A stretch of DNA of 25,305 bases from CAZPBC01 sp964584775 (GTDB taxonomy: Bacteria; Chlamydiota; Chlamydiia; Chlamydiales; SLFE01): assembly GCA_964584775.1 (NCBI GenBank), contig CAZPBC010000026.1:1-25305 (forward strand), read 5' to 3'. The translations under genes were made by a program, and so were the position numbers. Shown one piece after another: positions 16,071 to 23,400 of this stretch. Numbering within the stretch: position 1 is the first letter of the stretch; every line of letters starts with the position of its first letter. Under the pieces are notes generated by a model, which had not been told where the DNA came from, did not search any database, and saw nothing but the letters and a program-made list of their open reading frames with translations.

Positions 16071-17089
16071 GCGAACTGTTTTAAGAAGCGCATGTCATTT
16101 TCAGTGAAGGTCCGGATATCTTGAATTCCATACTTCAACATGACAAGACGCTCGATTCCCATACCCCAGGCGTAGCCAGAGTACTCTTCGGGATCAATTC
16201 CGCCATTTTTTAGGACCTCAGGGTGGACCATGCCGGCACCCGCGACCTCAAGCCAACCCGTATGCTTGCAAATCGGGCAACCTTCTCCAGAACAGACAAG
16301 ACAACCAATATCGACCTCCATCCCCGGCTCTACAAAAGGAAAGTAGCTCGGACGAAAGCGGACTTCGACTTTCTCGTGGAAGATCCTCTGGAAGAAATCT
16401 TCGAGCGTCGCCATTAAATCTGAAAAGCTGACTTGTTTATCCACATAGAGTGCTTCCACCTGATGGAAAAAGACATGTGAGCGGCGAGAGATCGATTCGT
16501 TCCGGTAGGCTTTACCGGGCGCAATGATACGGATCGGCGGGGTATTCCCCTCCATAAATCGAACTTGGATGTTGGAGGTGTGCGTTCTGAGAAGCACTTC
16601 CTTTCCATCAATGTAGAAGGTATCCTGCATATCCATCGCTGGATGATCAGGTGGAAAGTTCAGCGCTTCGAAGTTGTAGTAGCTGCTCTCAATATCAGGA
16701 CCATACTGGACCGAAAAGCCCATCTCGCGGAGCGTGTCGATCGCGTGGTCTAACTCTTTATTGATGAGATGCTCGGCCCCTAGAAATCGGCGGCGCCCAG
16801 GAAGGGTTGTATCGATGGTTTCCCCTGCGAGCTTTTCTTCTAGCTCTAGGCTCTCGAAGCTCGCTTTTTTATCTTGAAGGGCTTGTTCGATCTCTTGTTT
16901 GATCTCATTGATCTCTTTACCCACTTTCGGGCGCTCTGCAGAGGAGACCTCCTTCAAAAGCTTCATCGCTCCTTGTACGGGTCCTTTACGACCAAGGAAT
17001 TTGACCTCGAGCTGTTCAAGGTCTGTGAGCGACTGAGCTTCTTTTAGATCTGAGTTAAATGAGGATCGAATCTGTTGTAGCTGTTCCAA
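16067..17089 (-). CDS. pheS: Phenylalanyl-tRNA synthetase alpha subunit (TTG start)
   Basis: The catalytic subunit of the alpha2-beta2 PheRS; no pheT gene lies beside it in this window. With TTG 17089 as start the protein is 340 aa, the usual PheS length, and its N-terminus MEQLQQIRSSFN aligns with other PheS. GGTGGGA lies 5 nt upstream. A longer open frame reaches back to 17245 inside rplT but encodes non-PheS sequence. The N-terminal coiled coil (about 1-85), motif 2 region (RTHTSNIQVRFME, 168-180), and motif 3 (GMGIERLVMLKYGIQDIR, 309-326) are intact. Four cysteines (C263, C266, C271, C274) form a CxxC pair insert before GWLEVAGAGMVHP, seen in some other bacterial PheS. A strong hairpin stands between rplT and this gene. 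Confidence 0.94.
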   Translation of the reverse strand: MEQLQQIRSSFNSDLKEAQSLTDLEQLEVKFLGRKGPVQGAMKLLKEVSSAERPKVGKEINEIKQEIEQALQDKKASFESLELEEKLAGETIDTTLPGRRRFLGAEHLINKELDHAIDTLREMGFSVQYGPDIESSYYNFEALNFPPDHPAMDMQDTFYIDGKEVLLRTHTSNIQVRFMEGNTPPIRIIAPGKAYRNESISRRSHVFFHQVEALYVDKQVSFSDLMATLEDFFQRIFHEKVEVRFRPSYFPFVEPGMEVDIGCLVCSGEGCPICKHTGWLEVAGAGMVHPEVLKNGGIDPEEYSGYAWGMGIERLVMLKYGIQDIRTFTENDMRFLKQFA

Positions 17090-17110
17090 GACATCCCACC
17101 GTAGATTGAA

Positions 17111-17136
17111 GGGGGGAAGCGTTAAAGCTTCCCCCC
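17111..17136 (-). promoter_or_regulatory. G/C-rich hairpin between rplT and pheS
   Basis: A perfect 10-bp stem (GGGGGGAAGC with GCTTCCCCCC) closes a 6-nt loop, 5 bp beyond the rplT stop and 21 bp before the pheS start codon. On the minus strand it is followed by TTCAATC, not a T run, so it is not a classical terminator. It is better read as an attenuator-like or RNA-processing/stability element that sets the ratio between ribosomal proteins and PheS. Confidence 0.65.
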
Positions 17137-17141
17137 TGCGA

Positions 17142-17507
17142 TTAGGCCTTTTTTTCGAGCGCTTTTTTAGCAGACTCGGCAACCGCACCAAACCCAGCTG
17201 GGTCATGGATCGCCATCTCAGATAGCATCTTGCGGTCAATTTCACAGTTAGCGAGCTGAAGTCCGTGGATCAGCTTGCTGTAAGAAAGTCCGTGGATACG
17301 AGCACCAACGTTGATTCGTTGAATCCAAAGGCGTCTGAAATCCCCTTTCTTTTTCTTACGGTGAATAAAATTGTTTTGGCGTTTGCGTGTCAGCGCATCC
17401 AAAGCGTTACGGAGGTGGTTCTTGCGATCCCCCCAATACCCTTTGACTTCTTTAAAAAGTCTCTTTTTTCTGCGATGACGAGCAACGGCACTGGTAGCTC
17501 TAGTCAT
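17142..17507 (-). CDS. rplT: Ribosomal protein bL20
   Basis: A 121-aa highly basic large-subunit protein needed for early 50S assembly. It shows the family's N-terminal RHRRKKRLFKEVKGYWG stretch and the middle RRLWIQRINVGARIHGLSYS. The start ATG 17507 has a strong AGGAGA 6-7 nt upstream. In other bacteria L20 represses the infC-rpmI-rplT operon by binding its mRNA; no such site was recognised here. It lies 18 bp after rpmI. Confidence 0.97.
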   Translation of the reverse strand: MTRATSAVARHRRKKRLFKEVKGYWGDRKNHLRNALDALTRKRQNNFIHRKKKKGDFRRLWIQRINVGARIHGLSYSKLIHGLQLANCEIDRKMLSEMAIHDPAGFGAVAESAKKALEKKA

Positions 17508-17525
17508 GATTCATCTCCTTCGTAA

Positions 17526-17717
17526 TTATCCCATTAAGGGCTTGTATACCCTTGTATGCATCTCATCTAAAACAGCATCTTTCCCAAGTTGTCTTTTACG
17601 CTTGGGTGTCTTTTTCGTGAGAATGTGTCTTTTCCCCGGTTTACGGCGGAGCAATTTGCCTGTACCGGTCACTTTAAATTTGGCTTTGACAGCCCTTCTT
17701 GTTTTCATTTTAGGCAC
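17526..17717 (-). CDS. rpmI: Ribosomal protein bL35 (GTG start)
   Basis: A 63-aa basic protein of the large subunit, with the standard order MPKMKTRRAVKAKFKVTGTG then RRKPGKRHILTKK. The start codon is GTG at 17717, fixed by the universal PK(I/M)KT N-terminus and an AGGAGA 7 nt upstream. It sits 18 bp after infC and 18 bp before rplT in the conserved IF3-L35-L20 unit. Confidence 0.97.
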   Translation of the reverse strand: MPKMKTRRAVKAKFKVTGTGKLLRRKPGKRHILTKKTPKRKRQLGKDAVLDEMHTRVYKPLMG

Positions 17718-17735
17718 GGTTTGGTCTCCTAAATC

Positions 17736-18245
17736 CTATTTCTTTCTTTTTCCTACAGGTGAGAGGACGACGTTCAAAAAACGCCCCATACGCTTGATAG
17801 GCGCATCGGGTTGTGCAATGTCTTCAAGACTATCGCACATCTTCTGAACCACACGTTCTCCAATCTCTGTATGTGCCATCTCTCTTCCGCGAAATTGGCA
17901 GGTCACTTTGACCTTATTGCCCTCTTCGAGGAAAGAACGCGCACGTCTAAGTTTAGTATCAAAATCATGGGTATCAATGTTCGGCTTGAGCTTGATCTCC
18001 TTGATCTTGATGGTGTGTCTTGATTTCTTGCTCTCTTTTTCACGTTTTGTCTGGTCGTATCGATATTTACCAAAATCGATAATCTTGCAGACAGGAGGGC
18101 TAGCTTCGGGAGCAATCTCAACGAGGTCTAGCTCAGCCTCCTCAGCGGCAGCGAGAGCTTCACTTAGAGTGACCACTCCCATCTGTTCGCCTTTGCTGTT
18201 AATCAGTCGCACCTTTGGGACGCGAATTTGATTATTGATTCTCAA
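17736..18245 (-). CDS. infC: Translation initiation factor IF-3 (TTG start)
   Basis: A 169-aa factor that binds the 30S subunit, blocks premature 50S joining and proofreads the start codon. The N-domain INNQIRVPKVRLI...G starts directly at the protein's beginning. The linker region carries VCKIIDFGKYRYDQTKREKESKK, and the C-domain shows IKEIKLKPNIDTHDFDTKLRRARSFLEEGNKVKVT. The start is TTG 18245, with AAGG about 9 nt upstream and an in-frame stop two codons further up, so no ATG is available. A non-AUG start is known in infC of other bacteria, where IF3 discriminates against its own start codon and thereby represses itself. It follows the ThrRS-like gene by 44 bp. Confidence 0.95.
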   Translation of the reverse strand: MRINNQIRVPKVRLINSKGEQMGVVTLSEALAAAEEAELDLVEIAPEASPPVCKIIDFGKYRYDQTKREKESKKSRHTIKIKEIKLKPNIDTHDFDTKLRRARSFLEEGNKVKVTCQFRGREMAHTEIGERVVQKMCDSLEDIAQPDAPIKRMGRFLNVVLSPVGKRKK

Positions 18246-18289
18246 ATGTAGTTACCTTGCAAATTTTTTAAACTCAGTTATTTTACACC

Positions 18290-19486
18290 CTAAGAGCGTT
18301 TTTGTCCAAGACATTGGAGCAAAAAGGGATCCAGGCCTCCAGTAAGGCTCTGAAGAAGGTAAAGATCCTCCTCCCCTTTCCGCTTCACAAAGAGGAGGTG
18401 GGAGAGGAGAAACTCTTGACCCATCGGGTCACTTCCCACTAAAACCAGGCCAGATAGAGCCCTCATTTCAAGAGAAGTGAGGGAAAAGCGGTCTCCATGG
18501 GGAATTCCATCTCCATCCACCTTCTCTCTCACCTCGGGCAGCGCCTCTTTTGGAGAAATTTCTATATAACGCCATTCCCCCTCGACATTGAAGTGTCTCA
18601 AAAATTCACTTGTCGTGATAAAGGCATTTTTCAAGTGATAAAGCGCCTTTTCTCGGTCGGTTGGAATAAATCGTATATCAACGGCTGCCTCACAGGGGCA
18701 GAAGGGATGAGGTTGTTCTGACGGGTTCTGCTCAAATGGAAGGCGGACCATCTCGACTGTCTGCTGGTTTTCCTTCAAAAAACCCACATGGGCTTCGAGA
18801 CAGTGGCGCCCCTCTAAAGGTGAAACTATAGGAGTCGCTCCCTCTTTTAAGTGCGTGTTCATCGTCACTTCAGCGAGTTTATCATATAAAGAGACGATTT
18901 CTCCTGCCTTAACCCACTCACCGTTCGGAAGTTCTTTCAGGACGCCGCGTTTCTTGTAGGCTGAAACCACAGAGTTTTTTTCATACTCTTTGTAGGCTTT
19001 TAAAAACTCTTTTAGCTTCTGTGTTGAGTCAAAAGCGACGCCTGAGAATTTGAGGACAAAGCGATCTCCCTCTTCTTCTAAAGAACTTTGACTTAAAAGC
19101 TTAATCACTCCTACATCCCCCGTAGAGGTCACCTCTTGGGCAGAAAAGGGAGAAATGAAGGAGCCGAGTTCCGCCACCTCAATGGCCCCCTCAAGTCCTT
19201 GAAAGAGAGGGCGACAAGCAGTCAGCCCTTTCTCTTTGATCATCACTCGAACATTGTCAGCTAGTCGAGAAGTGTGCTGGATAGGAAGATCTTCTCGGAT
19301 TTTTCCGCGGATCAGCTCATCGAGACTCTCCAGTAGATCGCCTGGAGCCTTCGCAAAAGAAGCTTTGCAGTAAAAACCTAAGCGACTCACACCCAGAGAC
19401 TCAATCGCCACTCTCGGGTAGGCAGTGGCTAGAGTTTCTGCAAGAATGAGAGCGGCAAGTTCGTTTCTAGAGGGTGATTTTGTCAT
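18290..19486 (-). CDS. Degenerate threonyl-tRNA-synthetase-like protein, 398 aa
   Basis: Residues 8-70 resemble the ThrRS editing domain (compare LGFYC with the DGFYYDF region, and IREDLPIQ with KEDLPIER). Residues 104-183 follow its C-terminal part and the link to the catalytic core (VGVIKLLS..., KFSGVAFDSTQKLKEFLK...YKKRGVL). Residues 186-223 and 263-300 recall the core around motif 1 and after motif 2. However, the editing histidines (HxxxH) are replaced by NELAA. The zinc/catalytic residues and motif 2 RxE are not found. The TGS and anticodon-binding domains are absent (ThrRS is about 640 aa). It occupies the thrS slot just before infC. ATG 19486 is chosen; the longer frame to 19537 overlaps the tRNA. 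There is no Shine-Dalgarno. Homology is by eye, supported by synteny; probably not an active synthetase. Confidence 0.7.
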   Translation of the reverse strand: MTKSPSRNELAALILAETLATAYPRVAIESLGVSRLGFYCKASFAKAPGDLLESLDELIRGKIREDLPIQHTSRLADNVRVMIKEKGLTACRPLFQGLEGAIEVAELGSFISPFSAQEVTSTGDVGVIKLLSQSSLEEEGDRFVLKFSGVAFDSTQKLKEFLKAYKEYEKNSVVSAYKKRGVLKELPNGEWVKAGEIVSLYDKLAEVTMNTHLKEGATPIVSPLEGRHCLEAHVGFLKENQQTVEMVRLPFEQNPSEQPHPFCPCEAAVDIRFIPTDREKALYHLKNAFITTSEFLRHFNVEGEWRYIEISPKEALPEVREKVDGDGIPHGDRFSLTSLEMRALSGLVLVGSDPMGQEFLLSHLLFVKRKGEEDLYLLQSLTGGLDPFLLQCLGQKRS

Positions 19487-19495
19487 AAAATTGAA

Positions 19496-19569
19496 TGGGA
19501 TATAGCTGACTCGAACAGCTGACCTCCACGATGTCAACGTGGCGCTCTAACCAACTGAGCTAATATCCC
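19496..19569 (-). tRNA. tRNA-Val (anticodon GAC)
   Basis: The minus strand folds into a full cloverleaf of 74 nt. The acceptor GGGATAT pairs with ATATCCC and is followed by discriminator A. The D arm is GCTC/GAGC, the anticodon stem CCACG/CGTGG with loop TTGACAT, a 5-nt variable loop (AGGTC), and the T arm AGCTG/CAGCT with loop TTCGAGT. The anticodon GAC reads GUC/GUU valine codons. The 3' CCA is not encoded (TTC follows the discriminator). The ThrRS-like gene starts 9 nt downstream, so they are probably co-transcribed. Confidence 0.97.
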
Positions 19570-19572
19570 TTG

Positions 19573-19740
19573 GCCGGAATATTTCATGAACACTCGCAAA
19601 ACTGCCACAAAATACTCCATCGTCATCTTCGACAGAACTCCCTCTCGGAAAGGACGCGAGACCCTTCCCTTCGAGGGAGTTCTGTCGAATTCGCCGGGCA
19701 TTTTGTCTCATTTTCACAAGTGATCATGCAACATCCCGGC
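19573..19740. repeat. 168-bp imperfect palindrome, MITE-like element
   Basis: The two halves are inverted copies. The innermost arms, TTCGACAGAACTCCCTC (19628-19644) and its perfect 17-bp complement (19673-19689), enclose a 28-nt loop that can pair further (GGAA with TTCC). Outward the similarity continues imperfectly, about 70% identical, with one 4-nt length difference. It passes ACAAAAT/ATTTTGT (19607-19613 and 19700-19706) and ends in GCCGG/CCGGC (19573-19577 and 19736-19740). It begins 3 bp upstream of the tRNA-Val gene. No open reading frame or clear target-site duplication was seen. It could be a non-autonomous mobile element, or a long RNA hairpin. Confidence 0.75.
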
Positions 19741-19790
19741 ATGAGACCAGGAAGTATAAGAGATTCTAGAGGAAACTGCAAGCTGTATGT

Positions 19791-19819
19791 TTGACTTTAT
19801 CGCCCTACAGACCTATTTT
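19791..19819 (+). promoter_or_regulatory. Promoter of the secreted-protein gene
   Basis: TTGACT (19791-19796, 5 of 6) and TATTTT (19814-19819, 4 of 6) are spaced exactly 17 bp. The expected start near 19826 leaves a leader of about 17 nt carrying the AAAAAAGGAG ribosome-binding site. Confidence 0.65.
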
Positions 19820-19842
19820 GAAACAAAAAAGGAGCCTATCTC

Positions 19843-20415
19843 ATGAAACCCCTCTGGACCCTCTTCTGTTTATTGTTACTCACGAACCCACTTTCTGCAG
19901 AGATTGAAAAAGTCGTGGTCGGCTATACCGCTAGCCTCTGTGACCAAAAGTGTATGGATTTCACAAAGCGCCAATTTGAGCTCATCCCAGAAGTCGCGAA
20001 CGTCCAAGTCACACCTGGCCAAGTGATTTTAGATTGGAAGCCAAAGAGCAAGTTTTCTTTTCAAACGATTAACTACACGATGAGAAGAATCGGCCTTGGA
20101 ATGGCAAACACTTCAGTCACAGCGCGGGGAACGATCCAAAAACAGGGCGATAAGCTCTACCTTGTCTCGATTGGAGACAACACACGGTTCCGTATTGTCA
20201 ACCCTCCCGCCCCCGAATCCGGCAGCTATGTCGAATACAACAACATTGCCATGTACGAACTCCTTCCTGGAGTCCGTGATGCACTTGAAACGGCGATGCG
20301 AAAAGACCAACTTGTCACCGTTGCTGGCTACTTGCTCGCCCCATGGCGTTATGAACTCACCATCGTTCTTGGTAACTACCGCGTCGAGGACGAGGAAGAA
20401 GAAGAAAAACAGTAA
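19843..20415 (+). CDS. Exported two-domain protein with HMA-like fold, 190 aa
   Basis: A hydrophobic signal peptide (1-19, cleavage expected after LSA) directs this protein out of the cytoplasm. Residues about 21-86 look like a small ferredoxin-type, heavy-metal-associated-like domain: a strand EKVVVGY, then a CDQKC pair (C33, C37; spacing CxxxC rather than the usual CxxC), a helix, strands VANVQVTP and QVILDWKP, and a second helix. Residues about 92-180 have a strand pattern like an OB-fold (TARGTIQKQGDKLYLVSI, VTVAGYLL, YELTIVLGNYRVED). The last residues are almost all acidic. Metal binding and the OB-fold are inferences. AGGAG precedes ATG 19843 and a promoter is visible. uvrA follows after 49 bp on the same strand. 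Confidence 0.8.
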   Translation: MKPLWTLFCLLLLTNPLSAEIEKVVVGYTASLCDQKCMDFTKRQFELIPEVANVQVTPGQVILDWKPKSKFSFQTINYTMRRIGLGMANTSVTARGTIQKQGDKLYLVSIGDNTRFRIVNPPAPESGSYVEYNNIAMYELLPGVRDALETAMRKDQLVTVAGYLLAPWRYELTIVLGNYRVEDEEEEEKQ

Positions 20416-20447
20416 CTTTTCTTCTGTTCATAGAATCTAGCGGGGTG

Positions 20448-20453
20448 TAAAAT
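20448..20453 (+). promoter_or_regulatory. Candidate -10 box for uvrA
   Basis: TAAAAT (5 of 6 to the -10 consensus) with a weak TGTTCA (20425-20430) 17 bp upstream. Transcription would start near 20460, about 5 nt before the uvrA ATG, and there is no Shine-Dalgarno. Co-transcription with the upstream gene is the alternative. Confidence 0.3.
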
Positions 20454-20464
20454 GGGCAGCTGCT

Positions 20465-23400
20465 ATGCCCAAAAAAAACCCGATCACACTAAAAAAAGTC
20501 TCTGTCCACAACCTGAAAGGTGTGGATGTGGAGATCCAGCAGGGAGACCTTGTCGTTTGTACAGGAGTCTCTGGATCCGGAAAATCCTCCCTCGCCTTTG
20601 ATACCATCTATACAGAGGGACAGCGCCGCTACGTCGAGTCCCTCTCCAACTTTGCGAAAAGGCAACTCGGCGACCTCCCTAAACCGGAGCTCGAGAAAGC
20701 CGAGGGCATCTCCCCTACGATCTCTATTGAACAAAAGACGGCCGGCCGCAACCCTCGCTCGCTTGTGGCAACGATGACCGAGATCCACGACTTTCTCCGT
20801 GTCCTTTACGCACGGCTAGGAACACACTACTGCCCCGTCAGCAAAGAACGTGTGATGCCGCAATCGAAAGAAAAGATCCTCAAAAGCGTGGAAGCTTTAG
20901 AGCTTGGAAAATCTCTTCTAATTCTTGCTCCTTTCGCTAAGCAGAAGAAGGGGCTCTTCGTCGAGGAGTTTGAGGAGCTTCTCAAACGCGGTTTCACACG
21001 CCTTCGTATCGATCAAGAAATGACGCGCATTGAAGAGACTCCGACCCTTGATGCTGCCGCTCCCCACGATATCGAAATTGTTATCGACCGTATTAAGAAC
21101 CTTCCAGAAAACCGCTCTCGGCTTGCAGAGGCAATCTTCCGAGCTCTCGACATTGGTAAAGGCGCTCTCTATATCGTGATAGAAGAGGATGAAAAAGAGC
21201 TCTTCTTCTCAACAACTGCCTTTTCTAAAAAATCGGGACTCTCCTATCCCTCACTCGAACCGCACGATTTTTCCTTCAATAGCCATGCGGGCATGTGTAC
21301 ACACTGCCACGGTCTCGGAACGACACATGAATTCGACCTCGACCTTGTCATCGACCCCAAAAAAAGCATTGCTCAAGACTGCTGCTCAGTCGCGACCTCT
21401 TACCAAACAGTGCGCTATCAGAATATCTACAACAACCTCGCCTCTCTTTTTAACTTTTCGCTGAAGACCCCTTGGAAGAAACTTTCGAAAGAGGCACAAA
21501 AACTCTTCCTCTTTGGAACAGAAGACAGCCGTCCTCTTAAGATGCACTTCGTCCACCCGACAAAAGGCTACTCTTGGGTCGACCGTATCCGTTGGAAAGG
21601 AGTCCTTTGGGAAGCTCGTGAACGCTTTCAACAGGCAAAAAGCGCCTCCTACCAAAAGAAAATGGCGGCCCTCATGGTGAAACAGCGCTGTCCCACCTGC
21701 GAAGGAACGCGGCTCAAACCCTACCCCTCGATGTCTCGTTTCTGGGACAAAGCTCTCCATGAGATCTTAGAGATGTCGATCGAAGAAGCGCTCCACTTCT
21801 TTGAAAAAGGACGCCTCAATACGAATGAAAAAAAGATTGGTGAGGAGCTGATTAAGGAAATCATTTTCCGACTCAAGTTTCTCAACCAAGTTGGGGTGGG
21901 CTATCTGACCCTCGACCGCACAGCCCCCACCCTCTCTGGAGGAGAGGCCCAACGCGTCCGTCTTGCTTCACAAATCGGCTCTGGACTTGTTGGAATCACC
22001 TATGTTCTTGATGAGCCTTCCATCGGGTTACATCCCGAAGACAACCAGAAACTCATCGAAATGCTCAAAGCCCTCCGCGATCAAGGAAACACCCTAGTGG
22101 TCGTGGAACATGACGAAGAAACCATCCTCGCCGCAGACCATGTCCTCGATTTTGGACCGGGTGCTGGAAGCCAAGGAGGAAAGCTACTCGTCAATGGCCC
22201 CCTAAAATCTCTGCTGAAAAGTAAAGACTCCCTGACAGGAAAGTTTCTCACTTTTAAAGAGGAAATCAGCGTTCCAAAAAGGCGCCCACCACCTTCAAAG
22301 AAAGAGTGGATCCATATCAAAGAGGCTACCCACCACAACTTACAAAAAGTCAGCGTTGAAATCCCACTGAAACGCATGGTGGTTGTGACCGGACTCTCCG
22401 GATCAGGTAAATCTTCGCTGATCACAGACACCCTCTACCCCGCCCTTTCAAATGAGCTGCATCAAAGTGAGTTAGAAGTCGGACCTCATAAGACCATCAA
22501 TGGGAAGCAACAGCTTGATAAGGTCATTTGCATCGACCAATCCCCAATCGGGCGCAATCCCCGCTCGAATCCGTCGACATACATCAAACTCTTTGATGAA
22601 ATCCGCGACCTATTTGCAGCCGTCCCTGAAAGTGTCGCGCGTGGGTATCCGAAAGGACGTTTCAGTTTCAACGTGGGTGAAGGAAGTTGTGCCACTTGCG
22701 GAGGCATGGGTGAAATCAAGGTCGACATGGATTTTATGGAAGCGGCTTACACCAGCTGCCCAGAATGCCATGGAAAACGCTTTGATCTAGACACTCTCTT
22801 GATCAAATACAAGGGAAAAAGCATCTACGACATCCTTGAAATGGATGTCGACCGCGCCTATGACCACTTCGAAAATATCCCCTCTATCCGAAAAAAGCTC
22901 CAGCTGCTTAGGGATGTCGGTCTCGGTTATTTGAAACTCGGCCAGTCATCGACGACTCTCTCAGGAGGTGAAGCCCAAAGGATCAAACTGGCAAGAGAGC
23001 TCGCACGGCCAGCCACCGGCCGTACCCTCTACATCCTCGATGAGCCAACAACGGGACTCCACTATCAGGATATTAGGCATCTTCTTGCGGTCTTGCAAAA
23101 GCTCGTAGACAGAGGAAATACCATTCTCATCATCGAACATAATATCGATGTCATCAAATGTGCTGACTGGATTCTGGACCTCGGTCCGGGAGGGGGAAAG
23201 CATGGAGGTAAAATCATTGGCAATGGCACTCCCGAAGAGATCGCCAAACAGAAGACTCCAACAGGGAAAGCCATTTCACACGCCCTAAAAAAAGAGACTC
23301 TCAAGGCTGTCAAAAAGATCCTCAAATCCAAAGGGGCTCGCAAAAAACGCGAACGCAATGAGATCGATACGATCGAGATCCAAGGAGCTGAGGAGCACAA

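Noticed and set aside
17090..17245. Longer N-terminus of PheS reaching into rplT
   Set aside because: The extra 52 residues translate the rplT end and hairpin in another frame and have no PheS character; TTG 17089 with GGTGGGA gives the standard length.
19487..19537. Longer start for the ThrRS-like protein
   Set aside because: It would overlap the tRNA-Val gene; ATG 19486 immediately after the tRNA is more plausible.
19628..19689. The 17-bp perfect stem as an intrinsic terminator or CRISPR repeat
   Set aside because: No T tract follows on either strand, the loop is 28 nt, and there is only one inverted pair rather than regularly spaced direct repeats.
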